Positions 16,432 to 25,160 of a stretch of DNA of 64,000 nucleotides are shown piece by piece. Below the pieces are notes generated by a model that was not told the origin of the DNA, ran no database searches, and was given only the letters and a program-made list of their open reading frames with translations. Position numbers and translations under genes: made by a program. Within the stretch, counting starts at the first letter, position 1; each line of letters begins with the position of its first letter. The DNA comes from Undibacterium hunanense (lineage in GTDB: Bacteria; Pseudomonadota; Gammaproteobacteria; Burkholderiales; Burkholderiaceae_D), in NCBI RefSeq assembly GCF_014284335.1, contig NZ_JACOGF010000010.1, positions 181,224 to 245,223 on the forward strand, in the 5' to 3' direction.

Positions 16432-17097
16432 TCAGAAATAATAACTCAGCAGCACACCGGCGTGACTGCCGTTAATTTTCTCACCGCCCTGGCGCGGTTT
16501 GAATTGCTCTGCGACGTAGCGCAGCTTCAGGCCCATTTGCGGCATCAGTAAATACTCGGCTTCTGCAATCAAACCAACAGTCGCATCGTATTGCTGGCTG
16601 ATGTTTCTGGCGACACCCGTTCCTTTCAATTCTGGCCGGGCCACCAGTTGCAGACCACTGCCGACACGAAAATTCTGACCTACACGGTACAAGAACAGCA
16701 AATCAACTGGAATGCGGGTAAAGCGCAAATTACCGCCAGAGCTTACATCGGTATTGTTGATCTGGTAGCCTATCGTATTTTGCAGCGATATCCTGTCATT
16801 CACGCGAAACTCGGCACCGACATACAGATGTGCCAAACCACCCGCCTTGAAATTGTCACGCGAGCCATCAGCGAATGGCACCCTGACCAGGGAATCGCCA
16901 CCATAGATCGCACCGGCCCCCACCAAAAAGCTGAGCGGCGAAGCCGTATCATCCGCATGCACAAGACCCGTCATGCCAGCGGACAGGGCAAGAGCAGCAA
17001 ATAACATGCGCTTCAGCAGCAATGCCGTTTTGGCAGGGTGAAGCACAGACCGAACTACAGGCTGAACTGCAGACTGAAAAGTGGTAGAAGTATTCAT
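16432..17097 (-). CDS. Outer-membrane beta-barrel protein of unknown function
   Basis: A 221-residue protein. A long N-terminus (about 45 residues) ends in a hydrophobic signal (MLFAALALSAGMTGLVHA). The remainder alternates polar and hydrophobic residues as in a small eight-stranded barrel (FLVGAGAIYGGDSLV, LAHLYVGAEFRVNDRISL, IPVDLLFLYRVGQNFRV, MGLKLRYVAEQFKP) and ends in aromatic YYF, the usual outer-membrane signal. An AAGGAA ribosome-binding site precedes the ATG. It may be co-transcribed with the DUF3313 lipoprotein 91 bp upstream. A specific role cannot be assigned. Confidence 0.8.
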   Translation of the reverse strand: MNTSTTFQSAVQPVVRSVLHPAKTALLLKRMLFAALALSAGMTGLVHADDTASPLSFLVGAGAIYGGDSLVRVPFADGSRDNFKAGGLAHLYVGAEFRVNDRISLQNTIGYQINNTDVSSGGNLRFTRIPVDLLFLYRVGQNFRVGSGLQLVARPELKGTGVARNISQQYDATVGLIAEAEYLLMPQMGLKLRYVAEQFKPRQGGEKINGSHAGVLLSYYF

Positions 17098-17188
17098 GAT
17101 GATTCCTTAAAATTAAATTGGATCGACGTGTAATCACGCCCGATAGCAAACCGGTGAACTGACAGGTTTGATGGAGCGCTGGGATGAC

Positions 17189-17851
17189 CTAGCGCAGGAA
17201 GGACAACAAGTCTTCTGCGCCTATGTCTATGCCTGCTTCGGATGCACTCATGGCGCCTATACCGGCTTTGAGGTTCCAGGCATTCGGATATTGTTTGGAC
17301 ACGTAGGCACCCAGCAGCACATTGGTCCAGGAATCGTATATTTCGACTACAAAGCTGACTGAGCCAGTCATCGCACCTTCCTTACCGCGTATTGCCTGCG
17401 TGGCATTGTAAGGTCCGCCCAGCAAATCAAAGCGCGACAGCGTGCTCAGGAAAGGGGTGTTTTCCCTGGCACCCGCGAGTGTCAATTTGATGCGCAAGGC
17501 ATTTTGCGCTGGCGTCATTACACTTCTGAAACGGGTATCAAGTTTGGCTTTAAATGCACTCTGCATGTAACGCGCCAGATAGATTCTGTCCTCTTCAGCG
17601 ACATCTTCAAACTGACCATCACCACCGCGATAAATAATCACCGGATCAATGATCACGGCTGCATAGTTATTCCAGTTGGTGTCAGTTTTATATTCATAAG
17701 GCTTGCGGCCTGTCGCATCACGCTGATTCAACAACATCTGCGACGAAGAATTGATCCCTGAATAAGGAATGGGTTGCGTCGAAGAACAGGCTGCAAGTGC
17801 AAGGCAACACGCCAGCCCTGCCAGTCGTATTGAAATTGATGGTGTACTCAT
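17189..17851 (-). CDS. DUF3313-type lipoprotein
   Basis: A 220-residue protein starting MSTPSISIRLAG at 17851, where AGGAA lies seven bases upstream; a longer open frame exists but lacks such a site. The lipobox LAAC places the lipidated cysteine at residue 22. The body contains the pattern YAAVIIDPVIIYRGGDGQFEDV and a later SVSFVVEIYDSWTNVLLGAYV, which fits the DUF3313 family of putative lipoproteins. The gene is divergent from a TetR regulator and upstream of the beta-barrel gene, so both envelope genes may be under that regulator. Molecular function is unknown. Confidence 0.8.
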   Translation of the reverse strand: MSTPSISIRLAGLACCLALAACSSTQPIPYSGINSSSQMLLNQRDATGRKPYEYKTDTNWNNYAAVIIDPVIIYRGGDGQFEDVAEEDRIYLARYMQSAFKAKLDTRFRSVMTPAQNALRIKLTLAGARENTPFLSTLSRFDLLGGPYNATQAIRGKEGAMTGSVSFVVEIYDSWTNVLLGAYVSKQYPNAWNLKAGIGAMSASEAGIDIGAEDLLSFLR

Positions 17852-17959
17852 TTTAAGTTCCTGGTTTGCTACTGCTAAAAGAGAAGGGAAAAAAATCAAA
17901 CAGTGCGGGTCCGCCTTGAAGTCTCAGTCTTGCCATCAAGGAAATATTTAATGTCTGAA

Positions 17960-18038
17960 TCCAATTATAAACAAACTACACTGTACGGTTTATTATATAG
18001 AGGCACTTCTGCCTGTCAAGAAAAATGTACAATGCGGT
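17960..18038 (+). promoter_or_regulatory. Divergent TetR/lipoprotein control region
   Basis: The AT-rich DNA between the divergent genes holds ACTGTACGGTTTATTATATAG and, 30 bp on, AATGTACAATGCGGT, two similar TGTAC-centred sites near 17980 and 18026. They are candidate operators for the adjacent TetR-family protein. No assignment beyond similarity and position is possible. Confidence 0.35.
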
Positions 18039-18677
18039 ATGTTTATGAAGAGAATAAGTATGAAGCTACGTACTGAAGCACGACGCAATGCCATCTTGGT
18101 AGCTGCTACTGACCTGTTCAAGGAAATGGGTTACGAACGGGCATCAATGAATGAACTCGCCAAACGCCTGGGCGGCTCCAAAGCCACCCTGTATGGTTAC
18201 TTCATGTCAAAGGAAGAATTGTTTGCGGCAGTGGTGCAGGCAGTCTCTACTGCACATTTACTGGAAGCGGTAGCAGAACTGTCAGCCAACGCCAGCAACA
18301 AAAGCACGCTGGAGTCTCAGTTACGGCAGTTTGGCGAAAGAATGATGCAGGTAGTAACCAACGATCAGAGCGCGCTTGCCGTATGCAGGATGGTAGTTGC
18401 AGAATCCGGACACTCTGATGTCGGGCAGGTATTCTATCAATCAGGCCCTGCCGAAGCGATCAATGCCATTGCAGAATTACTGAAAGCGGCAATGGAAAGG
18501 GGTGAATTGCGCCAGGCAGATCCAAAGATCACTGCATTGCAGTTCATGGCCCTGGTGACGGCAGAAAATGACATGCGCCTGTTCCAGAGAGACCCACCAC
18601 CAGTTGCAACGGAACAAGTCCGCGCCATGGTTGATCGTGCGATTGAGGCTTTCTTGCGCGGAGCACAAGCACGCTAG
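18039..18677 (+). CDS. TetR/AcrR-family transcriptional repressor
   Basis: A 212-residue regulator. The N-terminal helix-turn-helix covers residues 12-58 (AILVAATDLFKEMGYERAS, then ELAKRLGGSKATLYGYFMSKEELF). The C-terminal domain resembles the AefR-like ligand domain (LRQFGERMMQVV, VFYQSGPAEAINAIAELLKAA, ITALQFMALV). Start could be 18039 or the ATG at 18060. It is divergent from the DUF3313 lipoprotein, and regulators of this subgroup commonly repress envelope or efflux genes next door. Confidence 0.87.
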   Translation: MFMKRISMKLRTEARRNAILVAATDLFKEMGYERASMNELAKRLGGSKATLYGYFMSKEELFAAVVQAVSTAHLLEAVAELSANASNKSTLESQLRQFGERMMQVVTNDQSALAVCRMVVAESGHSDVGQVFYQSGPAEAINAIAELLKAAMERGELRQADPKITALQFMALVTAENDMRLFQRDPPPVATEQVRAMVDRAIEAFLRGAQAR

Positions 18678-18778
18678 GTGGCCGGTCTGGAAATGCCATA
18701 CGCATTTCCAGACGTAACCACGTTGAAGCCCATTGCAAGCAGCGCCTTGTCTCCCTGATTGCCATAGTTAGCCGCAGA

Positions 18779-19240
18779 TTATTTATAAGCACCACAGCCC
18801 ACAAAATAGTCATCCACTTTTTCAAAGTAACTGGACTTGGTTTCCAGGGCTTTGGTGACCGGGTTTGGCCATTGATAGTCAATCCAGCCATCATTTTTGG
18901 TTTTAAGAGCGGCGATCATGTCACGGATGATGGGCTTGCCTTCGACTTTCAGGTCCAGTAGATTCTTGCCTATCATTTTGGGATTGGCACCGTGTGACAG
19001 GCTCATGCCGTTCATGTCATAGACAAACAGGTACAGATCGCGGTCATGAAATTCCTTGTTGGAGGTATCGTTGAAATCAGCAAAGGCTTTTTCACGGCCA
19101 TTTTTCTTGATGTAGGCTATACCCTTTTTAACCAGGGCCTGTGCCTGTGCAGTCGAACCACGTTCTTCCCGCGCCGAGGCAGGGGCAGTCATGACGAAAC
19201 CCATCACAGCGATAAAAATCAGCTTGCTCATCCATTTCAT
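18779..19240 (-). CDS. Secreted single-Cache-domain protein
   Basis: A 153-residue protein with a signal peptide (LIFIAVMGFVMTAPASA) followed by a single small-molecule-binding Cache domain. The family signatures are visible: DLYLFVYDMNGMSLSHGANP near residue 67, MIGKNLLDLKVEGKPIIRD near 87, and WIDYQWPNPVTKALETKSSY near 113. AAGGAG lies eight bases upstream of the ATG. It has no membrane anchor or signalling domain, so it probably acts as a free periplasmic binding protein. Ligand unknown. Confidence 0.83.
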   Translation of the reverse strand: MKWMSKLIFIAVMGFVMTAPASAREERGSTAQAQALVKKGIAYIKKNGREKAFADFNDTSNKEFHDRDLYLFVYDMNGMSLSHGANPKMIGKNLLDLKVEGKPIIRDMIAALKTKNDGWIDYQWPNPVTKALETKSSYFEKVDDYFVGCGAYK

Positions 19241-19404
19241 GGCATATCTCCTTCAGGTGTGGACCGGCTCGAATACCCAGCATGTAATTTTCAATGCAAG
19301 ACCAATATTTCATGCCTGAATCGACTTAGTCCAGCATTAGTCACTGTGCAGCGCAACAATTGTGGCGGAATGGACCATCTGGCGCTGCCTGCACATGGCT
19401 AAGG

Positions 19405-19887
19405 CTATTTGACTATCAGTTGATTCATGACGCCCTGCACGTCATCCAGGCTACGCACCAGTTTTTCGAGTTCACTGGCTTGCCCGGTAGTACGCACACA
19501 ACCTTTGAGCCAGACAAAGCGGCGCTGGCCTTCCACCCAGATACTGGTTTCAGCAAAACGGCCATCCGCCTCTATGGCGCGTTTGACCCTGGGAATAATT
19601 TCCTTGTCGTACAGATAGGAATTTGGCAGACGGCACTGACCCGACTGATAACAGCTGGTACCACGCTCGATGCGACCATGCGCTTCTGCCCTCGCCTGCG
19701 CTTCGGTCAGCATGGGGCCTTCAGGGACAGGACATTCGCTGATGCCCTGGGTCACCCTGAGAAAAGGATCATTGAAATAATTGGTCCTGACTTCATCACC
19801 AAGCGCGCAAATGGGCAGTGACATCGAGACGGAGGCAGCAAAGGCAAGCCGCAGTATATTTATACTTCTACGCATAGGCAAAAACAT
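19405..19887 (-). CDS. Secreted BON-domain protein
   Basis: A 160-residue protein with an N-terminal signal (ILRLAFAASVSMSLPICALG). The C-terminal half matches a BON domain: PRVKRAIEADGRFAETSIWV, then FVWLKGCVRTTGQASELEKL and LDDVQGVMNQLIVK. The N-terminal half has four cysteines (CPVPEG, SCYQSGQC) that could form disulphides. The first ATG has GGGAG eight bases upstream. BON proteins usually bind membranes or other envelope proteins; no specific role is claimed. Confidence 0.8.
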   Translation of the reverse strand: MFLPMRRSINILRLAFAASVSMSLPICALGDEVRTNYFNDPFLRVTQGISECPVPEGPMLTEAQARAEAHGRIERGTSCYQSGQCRLPNSYLYDKEIIPRVKRAIEADGRFAETSIWVEGQRRFVWLKGCVRTTGQASELEKLVRSLDDVQGVMNQLIVK

Positions 19888-20072
19888 GCAAAGATCTCCC
19901 GCAAGATCAATATCCGTTTCGCATATTAACCAATTTACACAGACTTTGTCAGATTGAAAACAAGCCTGTGCCGGTGTCGCCTAAATATGAACCCAGCCTG
20001 AGCATGAATTGATCTATGCGTTCACCTTAAAATAGCGTCCGGCGAAAAGCATCTTTGAAATCATGCGATGAA

Positions 20073-22238
20073 TCAGGCAATGATATCCGTCACTGCAATC
20101 TGCCCTGCACCGATCAGCTTGACGATAACGTCATTGGTTTCCACACTGTTGGCAACCTTGCTCGTGTGTTCGTAGAAATAGGTACCCGCCGCCTGTCCAC
20201 TGGCAACTGTAATCAGAAATGCCTGGCCCGGGGTGGCGGTCAGGGCATTGCCCGCTGCCGCAGCGCCGCTGGCGATCTTGGCTGCCAAACCGGCCACGTC
20301 TGAAGAAGCAATGCTTAACTTGTCGAGGGAAGTTGCCTGTACGCTGGTTTTAAATTTATCTGCACCAGTGACATTGAAATTACTGATCACATTACCGCCA
20401 GTCAGAAAATAGTACATGGAGGCATATTTGATATCCAGTATATCGCTGCCACCACCTGTCGAAGCCAGCTTGACCGTCGCGGCAGCGCTAAAAGACAACT
20501 CGAGATTAAATAAACCCGTTTTACCTTCAGGTTCTACGATCTGTATTTGTTTTGAATAGCTTGATAAAGACATTTTGGCATCTGTCGAATTCACATTCAC
20601 CCACATGACAGCATTTTGATTGAAGGTATTGGCATAAAAAGTGCCAGTGCCATTCAGGTTGACGGTGACGGATGCACCGCCCCGAAGTTCCTGATAGCGT
20701 GCATCGTTCGTGCCTGTCACCGTCATGGTCAGCGAGCCAGTAGCACTATCGTTGACGATGTAAGTATAAGCACTGGAAATGCCCATGCCAGAGATAGAAT
20801 AAGCACCCGATCCGGATAAATACAGCATTCCCGACATGCTGCTGACATCTACCTTGGTCGCGGCACCGCTATTGATATAGTGCTCTTTGTCGTTATTGTC
20901 TTTGACGCTCAATGAGCCAGAGTTGCTAAAAAAATTGATATTGGAGGCGACGCTATCTTCGATGATCGTGTTAGACATGCCTTCCAGTATCAGGGTGCCA
21001 GATAATTGATTTTTGAATCTGACCTCTTGCGTAGTGCCCGAGTTAATGCCGAAAGTAATTTTATTGTATGCACCCTTGTCAGTGGTAATCGAAATCGGCT
21101 TTGACGGCGTGAAGTACAGTTCGTTATTTCGATGCAGAATGAGGCCAGTGAAGTTAGCCATAAGGGTGCTGCTCAGGCCAAAAGTGCCGCTATCAAGAAC
21201 CTCCAGCACATGCTCGTTATAAATGGTATTGCTGAAACTAAACCTGGCATCAGTCAGATTGGCCAGACTGGTTTTGACGGTGGCACTGGCAAACTCCGAT
21301 ATCTGTGTCACGCTCTGACCCGTTGCACCCAGGGTCACGCTCGATGTGCCAGTCACATTGTTGAGATTGACGTTTTGTCGCGTCAGATTGCCCAGGACTA
21401 TCGTATCGCCACCATCTGCCTTATTGGTATTGATGGTGGTAAAACTGTTCATGAAATTGGCACCTGCATTGCTGGTATTGGCACCGGCCTGCAAATTCAG
21501 GGTTTGTACGCCCGTGACCGTACTCGTCGTATGTGGCACGGGCGAAAAATACGTATTCACATTCAAGGCCACTGCGCCGCCATTGCCTGTGATTTTGGTA
21601 TTGGCTGCCAGCAGGCTGGCATCATCCGTACTGAAAATGAAGTTGCCGCTCCTGCCGGGATTGACTTGCCCCGCCGCGACAACCAGCATACTGCCGTTCA
21701 CGGATGTATCCGGTAAGCCGGCAAGCATTTTGGCGGTGATAAAACCAAGGCTATCGAGTGCCGCTTTTTGGGTGTTGCCATCTACCACCGTGGCCAGCCA
21801 TGATTTGGCCAGGCCCTGGGCTACGCCCGCCTGGCTATACAAGGATGCGGCAGCCTGGTTGGCTGCCAGATTGGAGGTAAAACTGGCACTGGCCGCATTT
21901 TTTGCGCGTACAGCGTCGAGGTCTGGCCCCATCGCGCCATTCAAAATTGCGATGGCTGCAGCCCCTACCCCAACTTGTCCGGACCTGATCTGGCTGCTCC
22001 AGTAGCTTAGTCCAGCAGCATCAGCCTTGTGGTTGAACAGATTGGTATACAGCACATTGATGGTTTGCTCTACCGTAAAACCGGCAAAGGCACTGGCATA
22101 TTCTTTTTGTTCAGAAAAGCTTTGCGCGATCTGGACCAGGCTCATGGTCGATGATTTCCAGTAAGCCAAACCATCTTTGTCTGCCGGACGATTGAAATAA
22201 GCGATGTAGAGATTCTGGATATCGGCTTCGTTAGCCAT
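20073..22238 (-). CDS. DUF4214 S-layer-like / adhesin-type repeat protein
   Basis: A 721-residue protein starting MANEADIQNLYIAYFNRPAD, where AAGG lies upstream; the longer open frame before it is not used by such proteins. The first ~100 residues carry two DUF4214-like units (LYIAYFNRPADKDGLAYW, LYTNLFNHKADAAGLSYW). The rest is a long run of Thr/Ser/Asn/Gly-rich beta-strand repeats with very few cysteines, and the C-terminus ends in alternating hydrophobics (NDVIVKLIGAGQIAVTDIIA). This layout resembles secreted S-layer or large surface proteins of betaproteobacteria exported by type I systems. No Sec signal is seen. Function at the surface is inference. Confidence 0.75.
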   Translation of the reverse strand: MANEADIQNLYIAYFNRPADKDGLAYWKSSTMSLVQIAQSFSEQKEYASAFAGFTVEQTINVLYTNLFNHKADAAGLSYWSSQIRSGQVGVGAAAIAILNGAMGPDLDAVRAKNAASASFTSNLAANQAAASLYSQAGVAQGLAKSWLATVVDGNTQKAALDSLGFITAKMLAGLPDTSVNGSMLVVAAGQVNPGRSGNFIFSTDDASLLAANTKITGNGGAVALNVNTYFSPVPHTTSTVTGVQTLNLQAGANTSNAGANFMNSFTTINTNKADGGDTIVLGNLTRQNVNLNNVTGTSSVTLGATGQSVTQISEFASATVKTSLANLTDARFSFSNTIYNEHVLEVLDSGTFGLSSTLMANFTGLILHRNNELYFTPSKPISITTDKGAYNKITFGINSGTTQEVRFKNQLSGTLILEGMSNTIIEDSVASNINFFSNSGSLSVKDNNDKEHYINSGAATKVDVSSMSGMLYLSGSGAYSISGMGISSAYTYIVNDSATGSLTMTVTGTNDARYQELRGGASVTVNLNGTGTFYANTFNQNAVMWVNVNSTDAKMSLSSYSKQIQIVEPEGKTGLFNLELSFSAAATVKLASTGGGSDILDIKYASMYYFLTGGNVISNFNVTGADKFKTSVQATSLDKLSIASSDVAGLAAKIASGAAAAGNALTATPGQAFLITVASGQAAGTYFYEHTSKVANSVETNDVIVKLIGAGQIAVTDIIA

Positions 22239-22449
22239 AAGATCAACCTTGCTGCGGTGTGGGTAAATGCGGCATGCGTATGCCAAAAGAGCCAGCATCA
22301 TCCCAAAAATTGCAACAAATGTAAACTTTGTCTTAACATCAATTGCGGCTGGTGGCTGGTGGCTGGTGGATGGTGATATCGCAGATCTGACATCATGCAG
22401 CATCGTGCAACATCATGGCTGCATCTGGTTTTGACTTTATCAAAAGACA
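22239..22449. other. Upstream region of the DUF4214 gene
   Basis: About 210 bp between the surface-protein start and the lepB hairpin. It contains the repeated trinucleotide-like GGCTGGTGGCTGGTGGCTGGTGG (22348-22370) but no gene or clear promoter was recognised. Confidence 0.4.
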
Positions 22450-22482
22450 TGAGGCATACAGGTCAGGGACCTGTATGCCTCA
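22450..22482 (-). terminator. Perfect 15-bp hairpin after lepB
   Basis: TGAGGCATACAGGTC pairs exactly with GACCTGTATGCCTCA across a 3-base loop. On the minus strand it lies 36 bp after the lepB stop and is followed by GTCTTTTG. It is probably the lepB terminator, though the T-run is short. Confidence 0.6.
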
Positions 22483-22517
22483 AGGGATTGAATTCAATAA
22501 CAGGCGCTAATCAGGCG

Positions 22518-23198
22518 TCAGATTTTCGCGCCAAAACGGTCAAATCGTGGCGAATAATACTGGTCGCCATTCAGCGAATACATCAGGCGTTTGACTTGCC
22601 CGGTAATCAGCTCACGTTTGACCAGACCGATGTAGCGGGAATCATGGCTATTGTCGCGATTATCCCCAAGCATCATATACTCACCCTCAGGCACTTTGAC
22701 GGGAGCGAAAGTGCGCAGTGCTTCACGCTCTGGCATCACAATCATTTGATGTTGCAGACTGCCTAACTGTTCTTTGTAGACCAGTTGCTGGCCTTTGTAT
22801 TCACGTTTTGGTGTCAGATGGTCGTCACTGCGTGGTTCCTGAGCTTCATAGCTGGCGGCAACACCGTTAATGAACAGTTTTTCTTCGCGCATTTCCACCA
22901 CATCGCCAGGCACAGCAACCAGGCGCTTGATCAGGCGCACACCATCGACCGGCGAAGTGAAAGTGACAACATCGCCACGCTGCGGGTCTGCCACATGCTT
23001 GAGGACGACATCGGTGAATGGTAACTTGACGTCATAGGCCAGACGGTCGCAGATGACGCGATCCCCTTCCAGCAGTGTCGGGTACATGGAACTGGTCGGC
23101 ACCATGTAATAATCGGCCAGTGCGCTGCGCACAAAGACCATGCCCAGCATGAGTACGATGAAACCTTTATTGTCGGCAATCAATTTTTTAAGCTGCAC
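22518..23198 (-). CDS. lepB: Signal peptidase I LepB
   Basis: The membrane-bound leader peptidase that cleaves Sec and Tat signal peptides. A GTG at 23198 is chosen as start because AGAGGAG sits six bases upstream; an in-frame TTG at 23222 would place that site inside the gene. The 226-residue product has one N-terminal membrane helix, the catalytic serine in VPTSSMYPTL (S37), the general-base lysine in RLIKRLVAVPGD, and GDNRDNSHDSRY near residue 180. Only one hydrophobic segment is present, and a 42-bp gap-gene terminator region separates it from gap. Confidence 0.93.
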   Translation of the reverse strand: MQLKKLIADNKGFIVLMLGMVFVRSALADYYMVPTSSMYPTLLEGDRVICDRLAYDVKLPFTDVVLKHVADPQRGDVVTFTSPVDGVRLIKRLVAVPGDVVEMREEKLFINGVAASYEAQEPRSDDHLTPKREYKGQQLVYKEQLGSLQHQMIVMPEREALRTFAPVKVPEGEYMMLGDNRDNSHDSRYIGLVKRELITGQVKRLMYSLNGDQYYSPRFDRFGAKI

Positions 23199-23240
23199 GG
23201 CTATCTCCTCTATAAAAATCAAGCATGCCAGAGATAGACA

Positions 23241-23272
23241 AAAAAATACCCCGAAAGTTCGGGGTATTTTTT
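23241..23272 (-). terminator. Rho-independent terminator after gap
   Basis: AAAAAATACCCCGAA and TTCGGGGTATTTTTT form a strong GC-centred hairpin with T-runs on both sides. It lies 55 bp after the gap stop codon and 43 bp before the lepB start, so it insulates the two genes and could act in both directions. Confidence 0.9.
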
Positions 23273-23326
23273 AGCTGCAGAAAAAATTTGCTTTGAATTT
23301 ACTTTTGAACTTACATTTAAAGCAGA

Positions 23327-24340
23327 TTATTTTGCATTCATCAGTGCAACAGTGGTATCCAGCATACGGTTGGAGAAACCCCATTCATTGTCATACCAGC
23401 TCGATACCTTGACCAGACGGCCAGATACTTTTGTCAGTGTTTCATCATAGGTACTGGACGCAGGATTGTGGTTGAAGTCAACCGATACCAGCGGCGCAGT
23501 GTTGTAATCCAGGATGCCTTTCAGGGCACCTTCGGATGCATCTTTCAGCACCTGATTGATTTCTGCCACTGTTGTATCACGGGCAGCAACGAAAGTCAGA
23601 TCAACTACGGATACATTGATGGTTGGTACGCGCATGGCGTAACCATCAAGCTTGCCATTCAGTTCTGGCAAGACCAGGCCAACGGCAGCAGCTGCGCCGG
23701 TTTTGGTCGGGATCATGCTCATGGTGGCTGAACGGGCGCGGCGCAAGTCTTCATGCATCACATCTGTCAGTACCTGGTCATTGGTGTAGGCGTGGATAGT
23801 GGTCATCAAACCGTTGACGATACCAATAGCATCATTCAAAGGCTTGGCCAGCGGCGCCAGGCAGTTGGTCGTGCAGGATGCATTGGAAATGACTGTGTCA
23901 GTGGATTTCAAAACGCCATGGTTGACGCCGTAGACGATGGTTGCATCCACATCTTTGCCGCCAGGTGCAGAGATGATGACTTTTTTCGCGCCGCCAGCCA
24001 AGTGAGCAGACGCTTTTTCTTTTGTCGTGAAGAAGCCTGTGCATTCCAGCACAACGTCAACATTCAATTCACCCCATGGGATATTGGCTGGATTGCGCTC
24101 TGCAAATACCTTGATCTTGTCGCCATTGACGATCATGGTGTCGCCTTCGACCGTGACTGTGCCTGGGAACTTGCCGTGGGCTGTGTCGTAACGGGTCAGG
24201 TGGGCATTGGATTCTGCATTGCCAAGATCATTGATCGCAACGATCTGGATCTCGTTCTTGAACTTGCCACCTTCGTAATGAGCGCGAAGGATGTTGCGGC
24301 CGATACGGCCATAGCCGTTGATTGCGACGCGAATCGTCAT
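23327..24340 (-). CDS. gap: Glyceraldehyde-3-phosphate dehydrogenase, type I
   Basis: Central glycolytic and gluconeogenic enzyme. The 337-residue protein begins with the NAD-binding [13 protein letters not shown], and has the catalytic cysteine in [15 protein letters not shown] (near residue 153), IHAYTNDQ, the [18 protein letters not shown] loop, and [12 protein letters not shown] near the C-terminus. GGAGA lies upstream of the ATG. It is followed by a strong terminator and sits downstream of tkt and a GNAT gene on the same strand, consistent with a carbon-metabolism neighbourhood. Confidence 0.97.
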   Translation of the reverse strand: MTIRVAINGYGRIGRNILRAHYEGGKFKNEIQIVAINDLGNAESNAHLTRYDTAHGKFPGTVTVEGDTMIVNGDKIKVFAERNPANIPWGELNVDVVLECTGFFTTKEKASAHLAGGAKKVIISAPGGKDVDATIVYGVNHGVLKSTDTVISNASCTTNCLAPLAKPLNDAIGIVNGLMTTIHAYTNDQVLTDVMHEDLRRARSATMSMIPTKTGAAAAVGLVLPELNGKLDGYAMRVPTINVSVVDLTFVAARDTTVAEINQVLKDASEGALKGILDYNTAPLVSVDFNHNPASSTYDETLTKVSGRLVKVSSWYDNEWGFSNRMLDTTVALMNAK

Positions 24341-24398
24341 GGTTTTATCTCCAAAGGACTAAACAACAATAAATACAATAGGTAAAACTTTAAGACCT

Positions 24399-24525
24399 CT
24401 CAACACAGAGGCACAGAGACACAGAGAAAGGCAGGAGAACGGCAAAACCTATTGGAATTGCGGATCAAAATTCTTAAGCTTTTCTCTTGTTTTTTCCTCT
24501 GTGTCTCCGTGTCTCTGTGGTGAGC
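24399..24525. repeat. Inverted pair of CTCTGTG-type dispersed repeats
   Basis: 24399-24426 (CACAGAGGCACAGAGACACAG type) and 24496-24525 (CCTCTGTGTCTCCGTGTCTC type) are inverted copies separated by about 70 bp, upstream of gap and at the 3' end of the GNAT gene. They could form a long hairpin in the transcript. Further copies are at 1257-1285 and 52967-52995. Confidence 0.8.
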
Positions 24526-24546
24526 TTTTTGGTCTTCAAAATACGT

Positions 24547-25146
24547 CTAATGCAAAGACAAAGGCGTACGCATGGCGTTGACGGATGCCATCAGCACCGA
24601 CAAATCGCGCCAGCCGTAACTCACTTCCATCAAATCCATGCCATCCCAGCTGAATGCCTGTTCGATCAACAGGACACCGCCCAGTTCCTCGTAGAAATTG
24701 CGGGCGATGGAATTGCCGGATATGGCCCACACCAGCAAACTCTCTGCGCCTTGCGCCTGCAAGGTACGTGCTACCTTTTGTACCATGCGACGGCCTATAC
24801 CAGAACGCTGCCAGGCTGGCCGCAGATACACTGCGGTCAGTTCAGCCTGCATGCCCAGCTTGGGCTCAGGCAGCATCATACCGGATGCGAAGCCGATGAT
24901 ATGACCTTCGCTTTCAGCCACATACACGCAAATGCGGTCTTGCGCTTGCGACATCGCTTGCAGTATCTGACGCCACTTCAGCATGCTGTCTTCTACGCGC
25001 ATGTCATCCAGATAACTGTCCGGTACCATGCCACGATAGGTAGCCTGCCAGCTTTCCACACGCACAGCAGCAATCGCCTCTGCATCGTCTACAGTAGCAC
25101 GACGCAGGCTGACCTCTTTGATGCTGCTCACAGTAATGTCTGTCAA
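24547..25146 (-). CDS. GNAT-family N-acetyltransferase
   Basis: A 199-residue acetyl-CoA-dependent acetyltransferase. The fold is visible as LRRATVDDAEAIAAVRVESW at the start, then AELTAVYLRPAWQRSGIGRR, where the Q/RxxGxG/A acetyl-CoA loop is QRSGIG near residue 114, and SIARNFYEELGG near 146. It starts at a TTG (25146) with GGAAG nine bases upstream; a downstream GTG is an alternative. The substrate cannot be told. It lies 14 bp after tkt. Confidence 0.85.
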   Translation of the reverse strand: MTDITVSSIKEVSLRRATVDDAEAIAAVRVESWQATYRGMVPDSYLDDMRVEDSMLKWRQILQAMSQAQDRICVYVAESEGHIIGFASGMMLPEPKLGMQAELTAVYLRPAWQRSGIGRRMVQKVARTLQAQGAESLLVWAISGNSIARNFYEELGGVLLIEQAFSWDGMDLMEVSYGWRDLSVLMASVNAMRTPLSLH

Positions 25147-25160
25147 TTCTGTCTTCCAGC

